Both the position numbers and the translations under genes were made by a program. From positions 1 to 58,578 of the IMG/VR virus record IMGVR_UViG_3300005528_000066: a DNA stretch of 58,578 bases. One strand, 5' to 3'. The stretch comes from a virus. Under the pieces are notes generated by a model. That model was not told where the DNA came from. It searched no databases and saw only the letters and a program-made list of their open reading frames with translations. Positions 6,397 through 13,644 of the stretch are shown here, in pieces; position 1 is the first letter of the stretch; each line of letters begins with the position of its first letter.

Positions 6397-6839
6397 TTTA
6401 ATCCAGTTGAGCCAAACCCACCTTCTCCTCTTTCTGAGTCAGAGAGCTCGTCCACTTCTTCAAATTGCACATTCAGGTTCTTCTCAAAATAGATTTGAGC
6501 AACCCTCTCTCCCACCTCATAAGGAAATGGATAGGTCCAGGCGTTATCAGTGATGTTAGTAAATACAGCCATCCATTCACCCCTATAGTCACTATCGATT
6601 ATACCTATAGAATTGCCAAGCATCCAATACTGCTTTGACAAATTACTTCTGGGTACAATTATTCCATGATAGCCCTTAGGGATTTCTGTGGCAAACCCAA
6701 GCTTAACTGTACGCTTGCGTGGATTCTTTTCATCATATACAATCTCACTAGCGTATACATCATAGCACGCAGCATGCAAGCTACCCTTTACAGGTAGCTT
6801 TGCATTGGTGCGCATCTTTTTAAATTTCACTTTCAACAT
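6393..6839 (-). CDS. dut: dUTP diphosphatase (trimeric dUTPase)
   Basis: 148 residues, the usual length of the trimeric family. Motif 1 is AACYDVYA (about residues 23-30), motif 2 PRSNLSK (63-69), motif 3 GNSIGIIDSDYRGE (75-88), motif 4 VGERVAQIYF (107-116), motif 5 RGEGGFGSTG (136-145). It hydrolyses dUTP to dUMP and diphosphate, keeping uracil out of phage DNA. It is co-transcribed with and overlaps recA by 20 bases; a UDG homologue is encoded in the same block. Confidence 0.95.
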   Translation of the reverse strand: MLKVKFKKMRTNAKLPVKGSLHAACYDVYASEIVYDEKNPRKRTVKLGFATEIPKGYHGIIVPRSNLSKQYWMLGNSIGIIDSDYRGEWMAVFTNITDNAWTYPFPYEVGERVAQIYFEKNLNVQFEEVDELSDSERGEGGFGSTGLK

Positions 6840-7851
6840 GTTCTTCTACGGGGATTTCAGTGTTCTTAATCTTGTTAACTATCTCAGTTTTGATGGTATT
6901 GAAGAATTCAGGATTGTCCATCAACATACTCTTGAACTGCTCAATGTCATACTTCTCTTCATTGAATGTAATGGTCTTGCCCCACTTCTTAATAAGGGCA
7001 TACTCATTACCCATTTCCATAATCTCAGCTAGCTTATCAATACCCTGACCAAACACAATCTCAAATGATGACATCTTGTAGGGAGGGCTCATCTTGTTCT
7101 TAGTAGCCTTCACCTTGGTGATGTTACCATAGTTGATATCACCATCCTTAGCCAGACTCTTGCTCACCTCTATACGAACATCAGAATAAAACTTCAGTGC
7201 ATGTCCTCCCTGCGTAGTGGTAGGATTACCGAACATAACACCAATCTTCTCACGATACTGACTGATAATTATAACACAAGTGTTGTTAGCAGCAGCTGCA
7301 GATTTCATCTTTGGATAGGCACCTGAATTCAATCTAGCCTTCTTACCAATAGCACTATCTCCAACTTCACCATCCAACACAGCTTTAGGAATCAAACTAG
7401 AGTCTGAATCGATAATCACCAGATCAACATCACCAGTGTTAATCATATCCATAGCAATATTAAAACCTTCCTCACCACAGCTTGGCTGAGCAATTAACAT
7501 CTTTGCTGTATCTACGCCTAGAGCTTGAAAATATTTCTTATCAACAGCATGTTCGCCATCTATGTATAATACAACACCACCCTTCTTCTGACACTCTGCT
7601 ACAGCATGACCACAAATTGTGGACTTACCTGAGCCTTCCCAGCCCATGAGCTCATACATTTTCCCTTTTACAAATCCACCTGTACCTAATGTTTTCCAAT
7701 CAAAACCAATAGATCCTGTGCTGATGACATCATATTCACCACCTGTTTTACTGTCAAGTGTAAGCACTGTACCTACACCATAAGCTTTGTTTAATTTGTC
7801 TAATGCTTCCTGAAACTTGTTGTTTGTTGCCTCCTTACTTGCTTTTGCCAT
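6820..7851 (-). CDS. recA: RecA-family recombinase
   Basis: 343 residues, close to bacterial RecA in length. Walker A is GWEGSGKST (about residues 69-77), followed by VLYIDGEHA, Walker B VDLVIIDSDS, and an L2-like region with GNPTTTQGGHALKFYSDVRI, so it resembles bacterial RecA rather than UvsX. It should form ATP-dependent filaments on single-stranded DNA for strand exchange. The C-terminus is acidic (EEHVESEI). A -7 promoter box lies at 7867-7874 and a terminator for the upstream gene at 7891-7923, so recA-dut and the genes behind may be a separate transcription unit. Confidence 0.93.
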   Translation of the reverse strand: MAKASKEATNNKFQEALDKLNKAYGVGTVLTLDSKTGGEYDVISTGSIGFDWKTLGTGGFVKGKMYELMGWEGSGKSTICGHAVAECQKKGGVVLYIDGEHAVDKKYFQALGVDTAKMLIAQPSCGEEGFNIAMDMINTGDVDLVIIDSDSSLIPKAVLDGEVGDSAIGKKARLNSGAYPKMKSAAAANNTCVIIISQYREKIGVMFGNPTTTQGGHALKFYSDVRIEVSKSLAKDGDINYGNITKVKATKNKMSPPYKMSSFEIVFGQGIDKLAEIMEMGNEYALIKKWGKTITFNEEKYDIEQFKSMLMDNPEFFNTIKTEIVNKIKNTEIPVEEHVESEI

Positions 7852-7866
7852 AATTTATTGTTTTAC

Positions 7867-7874
7867 CAAATATA
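7867..7874 (-). promoter_or_regulatory. Possible host-type -7 box for recA
   Basis: Reads TATATTTG on the - strand, matching the Bacteroidota TAnnTTTG, and lies 15 bases before the recA ATG. No clear TTTG is found 19-21 bases further upstream, only a T-rich stretch. Confidence 0.4.
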
Positions 7875-7890
7875 CAAAAATTAATTGAAA

Positions 7891-7923
7891 TAAAAAAGAG
7901 CCCCAGGATGGAAATCCTAGGGC
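7891..7923 (-). terminator. Intrinsic terminator behind the HNH gene
   Basis: Stem GCCCCAGGAT (7900-7909) with ATCCTAGGGC (7914-7923), one mismatch, loop of four. On the - strand the stem is followed by CTTTTTTATTT. It closes the HNH/RNR transcript before recA. Confidence 0.75.
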
Positions 7924-7942
7924 GTAAATCGAAAAACTAAAG

Positions 7943-8503
7943 CTATGCTATCTCGCAAGCACCACCTGCAACTTTTTTACACATCTGTATAAAGTACTGA
8001 TTGTCAAATTTGTTTTTCATAATATTTACATCTTTATGAACCCACTGAATATTATCAAGAATATATCCCTTAGATGAATCTATTCTATCCAGAGAAGCTG
8101 TATAAGATTTATCTTTACTTGCTCTTGGAAAAGTCAATTCTATACCAGATAGTGCACATTTTCTATTTTGTTTAAGAAATAAATTCCAAACATCTTCAAT
8201 AGTTAAATTTAATTCTACAGAAGTTCTTCGTCCTTTATCTCCATTAGCACTTCTAACTATATGATTGTACCAAAAGTCTCCAGATATTTCCCCTACACCT
8301 TTCCATTGATGATGTGTTTTACCAATGGGTTTGTCACATCCACAAGATTTAGTATTGCCTTGTATTAAGTGTGTTCCTAAAACGTTAGTTTCTTTACCAC
8401 AGTCACATAAACATGTATATCTAATATGACCGTTTCTTGATTTAGAATGTACACTTAATACAAGGAGTTTACCAAATTTTTGAGTTCTTAAGTCTTTTTT
8501 CAT
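7943..8503 (-). CDS. HNH homing endonuclease inserted behind the RNR gene
   Basis: 186 residues from ATG 8503; an ATG at 8524 is possible, but the promoter just upstream puts the transcript start between the two. The N-terminus has KFGKLLVLS and a YTCLCDCGKE...SCGC zinc-type segment, as in many phage homing endonucleases. The nuclease part has CALSGIEL then ASLDRIDSSKGYILDNIQWV (about 142-161) with the D-R-I-D-S and N-I-Q-W-V marks of HNH enzymes. After the normal end (MCKKV) the protein continues AGGACEIA, an echo of the RNR C-terminus AGGSCSIE. It has its own promoter and terminator. Confidence 0.85.
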   Translation of the reverse strand: MKKDLRTQKFGKLLVLSVHSKSRNGHIRYTCLCDCGKETNVLGTHLIQGNTKSCGCDKPIGKTHHQWKGVGEISGDFWYNHIVRSANGDKGRRTSVELNLTIEDVWNLFLKQNRKCALSGIELTFPRASKDKSYTASLDRIDSSKGYILDNIQWVHKDVNIMKNKFDNQYFIQMCKKVAGGACEIA

Positions 8504-8521
8504 ATCTCGCAATTTATTCCG

Positions 8522-8553
8522 CAAAGATATGGTAAAATTGTGAAACTACCAAA
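8522..8553 (-). promoter_or_regulatory. Host-type promoter of the HNH endonuclease gene
   Basis: On the - strand: TTTG (8553-8550), 20 bases, TATCTTTG (8529-8522). This is a full match to the Bacteroidota primary sigma consensus TTTG-N19-21-TAnnTTTG. The expected transcript start near 8518 leaves a leader of about 15 bases before ATG 8503. Confidence 0.75.
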
Positions 8554-8560
8554 TTTATTT

Positions 8561-10411
8561 TTATTCAATACTGCAACTTCCGCCTGCACAAGCAGCAACT
8601 TGGCCAAAATCTACTGTATCATCTAGCTCCATCACCTTAGTGAGATCGATAGATTTAAGTGTAGCTATTCTGGATTCATATTGTTCTTTTGTAATGTCCT
8701 CAAAGGGAGCTTGTTGATAAGTTCCTCCCCAATAGGGCAATACAGATAGGCCATTATAATGTTCTCTATTATCCCACATCCAAGTTCCTACATTCTGCCA
8801 TTCATCTTCTTTGATGTTGATTGTAGCACTTACGTTGTGTGTATTATCTCCAGATATATGTCCTGGTTTAACCCATTCTGTAGAAAACTTCTTAACACGC
8901 TCAAGCGTATCAATAGCTGTCTCTGTTCTGAATATAGATCCTTCAGGAGCTTTTACTGGAATACGTACACACACGGTATCTGTTGGACGAAGAACATCAT
9001 CTTCACACAGCTCTGGGTGATTAACCATCAGATAGCTAGCGATGTCTTCATTCTTATTAAACCTCATTGTACGCAGATAATAGTCATTATGCCATGCATG
9101 TATACCTGAAGCTGTTCCTAACACCAGACTAGTAGTACCTGAAGGTTTAATGCAGGTGATACGAGCTGCCTCATTGGTTCCCAGCACATTACTAATCATG
9201 CTGTTCATCACCTTGGCTACATGTGCTGCTACATCCAGATCATATTTAAGAATCTCACCACTTCCTATACCTGTCATACCTATTCCCAACAGGGCATCCT
9301 TTTGTGTGGTTTTCTGCCAAATAGGTCTCAGATAATGGAAATCTGTAAATCCAGCCTGAAGTGTACCAAAGAATGCTGCTGTAGCCACACGCTCATTCAG
9401 GTCTTCTTGACTAACTACATCACTTACATTCACCTCACACAGGTTACAGAATTGATAGGGCCTAAGACCTATTTCACAACATGGATTAGTTCCCCAATCT
9501 TTATTGTTGGTCCAATAGATACCAGGCTCACCAGAACCAGATGCCTCTATACGCTTCCATAGATTAAAGAATTCTTCCTCTCCAACCTTTCCTCTTTCAA
9601 GTACAGCAGAGTTATTAGCCCTACCACGCTGCTCATTAAGCAGATACCATTCACCATACTTACATGTAATCATCTCCTCATCATCATGGCTAAACAGGGC
9701 AATCATGGCAGATCTACGGATACCACCAGCCAATACACTGTTTGCAATGTGACAAAGAATATCATGACACTCTAATGGTGAAAGTTTCTCACCCTCTTGC
9801 TTTCTGTCCAATATAGCCTGTACATGTGTCAAACAAAGCTTAAGAGGTTCAGGACCAGGAGCTTTACCACCTGCTGTAACCAACCTAGCACCCTTGTGTC
9901 TGATAGCTCTAAAGTCAAAATTAGGAGTGAATCCACCCTCTAGATAAGCTTTCATGAGCACCTTTACAGCATCAGCCCAACCCATAATACTGTCCTCTAT
10001 GAGGTAGGTACGTTTCTTACCTGGTTTGGTAATAGCAGGGAGCTGCTCAATGTGGTGTCTTTGAACACTATATCCTACACCTGTACCACCCAAAAGCAAG
10101 AACATAGTCTCAGAGAAACTGTGTATGCTGTCAATAGGCAGAAAACAGCAGTTGTAAATCCTTGAGTTGTTCACCTCAGCAGCTGGACCAGCGAACTGAA
10201 GAGCTCTCATGGATGGTAACACCTTTTTCTGCCTGATGAGCTGTGAACTGCTCAGGATAGCATCCTCAAGTTTAGGATATTTCTTTATCATCATTTTCTC
10301 ATACCTGGTAACAATTTCATCCCAGGTTTCCCTACGATTGAGTTCGGGAATGTACTTAGCATACTTGCTAAATACGGTGATTTTGCTCAACGCATCAAGT
10401 CCTAAATCCAT
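8561..10411 (-). CDS. nrdJ: Class II (adenosylcobalamin-dependent) ribonucleotide reductase, monomeric RTPR type
   Basis: 616 residues, somewhat shorter than the Lactobacillus-type monomeric enzyme. Key sites: YNCC (about 86-89) for the redox Cys, NPCCEIGL (309-316) and FCNLCEVN (321-328) for the thiyl Cys and active-site Glu, and KPSGTTS for phosphate binding. The C-terminal pair C608-AGGS-C613 matches the CxxxxC that re-reduces the active site. The enzyme makes deoxyribonucleotides from ribonucleotides using B12 and does not need oxygen. No second subunit is needed. The 3' end adjoins the homing endonuclease cassette; the terminal AGGSCSIE may be a tail supplied by that cassette. Confidence 0.93.
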   Translation of the reverse strand: MDLGLDALSKITVFSKYAKYIPELNRRETWDEIVTRYEKMMIKKYPKLEDAILSSSQLIRQKKVLPSMRALQFAGPAAEVNNSRIYNCCFLPIDSIHSFSETMFLLLGGTGVGYSVQRHHIEQLPAITKPGKKRTYLIEDSIMGWADAVKVLMKAYLEGGFTPNFDFRAIRHKGARLVTAGGKAPGPEPLKLCLTHVQAILDRKQEGEKLSPLECHDILCHIANSVLAGGIRRSAMIALFSHDDEEMITCKYGEWYLLNEQRGRANNSAVLERGKVGEEEFFNLWKRIEASGSGEPGIYWTNNKDWGTNPCCEIGLRPYQFCNLCEVNVSDVVSQEDLNERVATAAFFGTLQAGFTDFHYLRPIWQKTTQKDALLGIGMTGIGSGEILKYDLDVAAHVAKVMNSMISNVLGTNEAARITCIKPSGTTSLVLGTASGIHAWHNDYYLRTMRFNKNEDIASYLMVNHPELCEDDVLRPTDTVCVRIPVKAPEGSIFRTETAIDTLERVKKFSTEWVKPGHISGDNTHNVSATINIKEDEWQNVGTWMWDNREHYNGLSVLPYWGGTYQQAPFEDITKEQYESRIATLKSIDLTKVMELDDTVDFGQVAACAGGSCSIE

Positions 10412-10435
10412 AAAGTTTTTTGTATTATTTGATTA

Positions 10436-10470
10436 AAAAAAGAGGACTGCAAATATACAGTCCTCTCTTT
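10436..10470 (-). terminator. Intrinsic terminator before nrdJ
   Basis: Stem AGAGGACTG (10441-10449) with CAGTCCTCT (10458-10466), 9 bp perfect. On the - strand it is followed by TTTTTTTAATC. It closes the transcript of the 10496-10753 gene. The loop contains TATATTTG on the - strand, a possible -7 box. Confidence 0.8.
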
Positions 10471-10495
10471 TACAAACCAAGACATTTAGAAAATT

Positions 10496-10753
10496 CTAGT
10501 TAACCAATCTTCTTATTTTTTGTCCAAGTTCCATATCATTTGGAGTGGTTTTAACCAAATTGATTATCTCAGCATTTTGTGTTAAAAGCTTCTCGATGTA
10601 CAATGTAGCATCCTGAAGTTCTTCCTGCAAATGCAACAGATAATTGTCATGATTATTCTCATAGAGAGTGGTACCATATTTCTTGATACCAACATCACTC
10701 CTTTGCTGGAACTTAGCAATCACTTGGTCTACGATTCTGTCAGTGTGGGACAT
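10496..10753 (-). CDS. Small helical protein, MazG-like EELxDA motif
   Basis: 85 residues. It contains GIKKYGTTL and LLHLQEELQDATLYIEKLL (about residues 39-57), the layout of small phage proteins related to all-alpha nucleotide pyrophosphohydrolases. Too short for a full catalytic domain, so the relation is uncertain. It overlaps the upstream gene by 25 bases. Confidence 0.6.
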   Translation of the reverse strand: MSHTDRIVDQVIAKFQQRSDVGIKKYGTTLYENNHDNYLLHLQEELQDATLYIEKLLTQNAEIINLVKTTPNDMELGQKIRRLVN

Positions 10754-11115
10754 AGCTTATCATTTAAAAGTTTAAACGCTTCTTCTATAACAGCCCTATC
10801 ACATTCTTTCCTTGTCTTGTACGGTTGAGGATTTGATAAAATAACATTCTCTCCATTATTAATTGTATAATGAAATGCTCCTTCCATATACATTGTTTCA
10901 ATAAAAAGACTGTTTTCATCGAAAACATCAAATAGATTTCTAGGAGAACCATCAATGATTTTTGCTATCTTATCATTGTCAATTCCCTGTTGCCTTACAA
11001 AATCTTTGAAGTTATCTGGAAGACTGTCATCATTTAAACTTGCCAACATTACATCCAGATAATAAGACTTTACAACCTCTGTTGCTTGTGGATTCTTTTC
11101 TAATAGTTCTAGCAT
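10729..11115 (-). CDS. Hypothetical protein
   Basis: 128 residues; mixed alpha/beta, no family recognised. The centre has DGSPRNLFDVFDENSLF and the end QPYKTRKECDRAVIEEAFKL, which resembles the small repeated-strand and helix ends common in phage accessory proteins. It overlaps neighbours at both ends within the leftward operon. Confidence 0.6.
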   Translation of the reverse strand: MLELLEKNPQATEVVKSYYLDVMLASLNDDSLPDNFKDFVRQQGIDNDKIAKIIDGSPRNLFDVFDENSLFIETMYMEGAFHYTINNGENVILSNPQPYKTRKECDRAVIEEAFKLLNDKLCPTLTES

Positions 11116-11315
11116 TTTTCATCATTTTTAAGTCGTTTAGCTCTTTCAGCCCACCAATTTCTTTCGTATTCCAATTCCAATTTATCGATTGGATCTGTGA
11201 AGATTCTAGCAGCGATTGTCTTTTCATACTTCTCGCTTTCAATTTCACAATACATTGTAGCGTAGTTTACACCATACTTATGTATGATGTGCTGGAGAAA
11301 TTCATCGTTATACAT
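11109..11315 (-). CDS. Hypothetical protein
   Basis: 68 residues, ending ERAKRLKNDEKC. Helical and charged, with no recognised domain. It overlaps genes on both sides by 7-8 bases. Confidence 0.55.
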   Translation of the reverse strand: MYNDEFLQHIIHKYGVNYATMYCEIESEKYEKTIAARIFTDPIDKLELEYERNWWAERAKRLKNDEKC

Positions 11316-11862
11316 ATTCTTCTTTTAATTTGTCAATGAATAATGTTTCTCTGTCGTCTATAAAACCTTGCCAAACTTCCATAGAATCGTCAAATTCTAC
11401 ACCAATTTTCTCTTCCCAATATTTCTTCAGGTCTTCAGTTTTATTGAATACACGATATTGCAGACTAACCTCGTCTTTATGCAATCCGTTCTTCTTAATC
11501 TTAATAACCCTGGGAAACTGTGATTGGAATTCCTTAGAGGTTTTGGAATATTTGCCAGCTTTTACAAAATCGAAGTCTTTCTTAAATTTAGGATTGAGTG
11601 TGTAGACAAGTACAACAAATCCATTCTCATAATCATAATCATCAATAATGGACTTGGTTCGTTCATATTCATCGTCTAGAAACTCTTTGAATTTATCTAA
11701 GTCTTTAGGATGGAACAGGAGATATGCAGCATTTTCATACTGCACATCTTTCCTACCATCTTTCATGTACGCATTTATGAACCCATTGTCTCTCAATCGA
11801 TCTCTGTCAATCTTGAGCGTGGGCACCATAAATATACTAGTTATTGTTTTCTTTAGCTCCAT
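11308..11862 (-). CDS. Hypothetical protein
   Basis: 184 residues, alpha/beta, no family recognised. Segments FLDDEYERTKSIIDDYDY and GFVVLVYTLNPKFKKDFDFV are readable, and a basic FPRVIKIKKNGLHK region follows. It lies directly downstream of, and overlaps by 26 bases, the PD-(D/E)XK nuclease gene, so a role with that nuclease is possible but unproven. Confidence 0.6.
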   Translation of the reverse strand: MELKKTITSIFMVPTLKIDRDRLRDNGFINAYMKDGRKDVQYENAAYLLFHPKDLDKFKEFLDDEYERTKSIIDDYDYENGFVVLVYTLNPKFKKDFDFVKAGKYSKTSKEFQSQFPRVIKIKKNGLHKDEVSLQYRVFNKTEDLKKYWEEKIGVEFDDSMEVWQGFIDDRETLFIDKLKEEYV

Positions 11863-12907
11863 CTTGTATTTTTAATCTCACTACACCATTTTGTTTATGA
11901 TTCTCTCTGCTAATGTTCCAAACATTATTCTCTAGGGCCCATTTAAGGTCTTCTATGAGATATTTGACGCCTGTATATTCCCTGTTTTTGTGATGGAAAC
12001 CGCTGTAAGCTTCTTCTATATTACCATAATCCAGAGTGTAAATCAATGGATTATAATAATTAGTGCTGTCACATACAATGAATCTAGGAGGAAGTACATC
12101 ATATCCTGTCAACTCTCCATCTCTAAGTGTGTGTGCTGCTCTGTAATACAGATAGGCTTGAATGTAGGCCCTCCTATAAAGATAGTATTCTTCCAGGAAG
12201 TTTTCTACACTCCAGGTACACTTCAGATCATAAACTTGGATGGTTTTCTTCTGATGGTCTACAATCACCTTGTCCATCATACTCTTGAACATCAATCCAT
12301 CTACCTCATAGTTCTCTATCTGGAGCTGATTGTGCACTGTATACCTAGCACTACTTACAAGATTTACCACCTCAGCAGTGACATTGTTTGTCCTGAGCTC
12401 TTCTACAATCTTCTCAGCATTGGTAACATCTTCTGTTGTCACCACTGTGAGTCCTTTCTCTTTTACTGTACGCATCTCGTTATAGAAGATTTCAGCATCG
12501 CTTCCTACAAACTTATTGATTACAGCGTCAAACTTAATCTTGAATCCTGATTCAGCATATGCATCCTTTGCAATTTCCTCAAAGGACCTAGTAATATTCC
12601 CTTGCTCATCTGTAGCTTCCTTGGTGAATTTATACAATGCTTCTACAAATGCAAGCATTAGACCAGTGGGAGCAGACAGACAAACAGACATATAGAACCT
12701 ATTGTCAAACTCATTTGGTTCCAATAGCATAGTTTCTACGATTCTACCTGTGGTTGCAGCCACTGTATCCTTGTCATCTACAGACTCTCCAAGGATATAT
12801 TTCCTATAATACTTCTTTCTGTCCGTAGAGAACTCCTTCAAACTTGAGGAGCTGTCTAGGTTAATTGCTCTGTAATTTGCTTCTGTTTTAGTTTGTCCTT
12901 GTATCAT
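11837..12907 (-). CDS. PD-(D/E)XK family exonuclease
   Basis: 356 residues, similar in layout to the RecE/Cas4-type nuclease found in crAss-like phages. The N-terminal SSSSLKEFSTDRKKYYRKYI resembles the helix that precedes the fold. The catalytic region is VDGLMFKSMMDKVIVDHQKK (about residues 219-238) followed by IQVYDLKCTW, giving the D...D-x-K pair. A Q-A-Y-L-Y helix follows, as in related exonucleases. It probably resects DNA ends for recombination together with RecA. Confidence 0.8.
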   Translation of the reverse strand: MIQGQTKTEANYRAINLDSSSSLKEFSTDRKKYYRKYILGESVDDKDTVAATTGRIVETMLLEPNEFDNRFYMSVCLSAPTGLMLAFVEALYKFTKEATDEQGNITRSFEEIAKDAYAESGFKIKFDAVINKFVGSDAEIFYNEMRTVKEKGLTVVTTEDVTNAEKIVEELRTNNVTAEVVNLVSSARYTVHNQLQIENYEVDGLMFKSMMDKVIVDHQKKTIQVYDLKCTWSVENFLEEYYLYRRAYIQAYLYYRAAHTLRDGELTGYDVLPPRFIVCDSTNYYNPLIYTLDYGNIEEAYSGFHHKNREYTGVKYLIEDLKWALENNVWNISRENHKQNGVVRLKIQDGAKENNN

Positions 12908-12909
12908 AT

Positions 12910-13200
12910 TTAATGTTTAGATCTACCTCTACGGTATTTTAATAAATCATCATGAGAACTAGATTCCTTTTGTTTAAATGCATCAATAATATAGGGTTGC
13001 ATAGCCCTAATTTCTCTAGGCACTCTCTGAAAGAACCATCTAACATCCAATTCATATTCATTACCATGAGGATCTACTCCTTTTGGATGAATAAGCCAGA
13101 ATTGGTGTGTTTCTCCATTATACTCTACAGATCCTTCATACCAGATTTCTGTAAATGAAGGCTCTTTGTTAATGGAGATTTGTACATGTTCATTTTCCAT
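12910..13200 (-). CDS. Hypothetical protein
   Basis: 96 residues from ATG 13200, which overlaps the end of the HNH gene by 11 bases; longer starts run deep into that gene. The segment NGETHQFWLIHPKGVDP and then DVRWFFQRVPREIRAM suggests a conserved small phage protein with a beta sheet and terminal helix. Function unknown. Confidence 0.6.
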   Translation of the reverse strand: MENEHVQISINKEPSFTEIWYEGSVEYNGETHQFWLIHPKGVDPHGNEYELDVRWFFQRVPREIRAMQPYIIDAFKQKESSSHDDLLKYRRGRSKH

Positions 13201-13579
13201 TTTTCTCTGATTTTGTTTTAGCATCATGACATTTCTCGCAAAGCACTTGTAGATTATCCACTTCACAGAACAGTCTTTCTACAAATCCTGGTAGGTCTTG
13301 TGCAGAATTAAGACTTCCTGCTGGGCAAATATGATCCACATTAATCTTCTTCTCTGGAAACCATTTGTTACAATGTGCGCACTCGTATTCAAATTTCTGC
13401 CTCTTATTAGGACCTTTATATGGTCTACGGGCACTCATCTTTGCTTGCAGTATTGGTTTCCACCATCTAGATTTCTGTCTCAGGGCACTCCTGATAAAAC
13501 TCCAGAATGCAGATTCTGTCATTGTACCTGCATTGCGAGTTTTAGCCACTCTAGGCTTAGTTGTTCGTTTCTTCCTCAT
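13190..13579 (-). CDS. HNH endonuclease (zinc-type, non-homing layout)
   Basis: 129 residues from ATG 13579. A longer start at 13639 would run through the hairpin at 13598-13637 and is rejected. After a very basic N-terminus come CAHCNKWFP, INVDHICPAGS and LQVLCEKCHDAKTKSE: the two zinc CxxC pairs and the D-H...N/Q...H nuclease core are intact. Similar proteins sit in replication modules of many Bacteroidota phages; they may act in recombination or packaging. Confidence 0.85.
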   Translation of the reverse strand: MRKKRTTKPRVAKTRNAGTMTESAFWSFIRSALRQKSRWWKPILQAKMSARRPYKGPNKRQKFEYECAHCNKWFPEKKINVDHICPAGSLNSAQDLPGFVERLFCEVDNLQVLCEKCHDAKTKSEKNGK

Positions 13580-13597
13580 AATCAATGATTTATAAAA

Positions 13598-13637
13598 GGG
13601 GAATGTCACTAAATTACGAATAATTGTGACATTCCCC
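13598..13637 (-). terminator. Hairpin terminator behind rIIB
   Basis: Perfect 12-bp stem GGGGAATGTCAC (13598-13609) with GTGACATTCCCC (13626-13637), loop of 16. On the - strand it is followed by TTTTATAAATC. It lies 8 bases past the rIIB stop and marks the end of that transcript. Confidence 0.8.
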
Positions 13638-13644
13638 AAATATA

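Noticed and set aside
7943-8503. TAG recoded to Gln, as in some crAss-like phages
   Set aside because: TAG ends the HNH gene and the 31009-31173 gene at sensible lengths, and no conserved gene has an internal TAG. Standard code fits.
13580-13639. Longer N-terminus for the HNH gene at 13190
   Set aside because: It would read through the perfect 12-bp hairpin behind rIIB.
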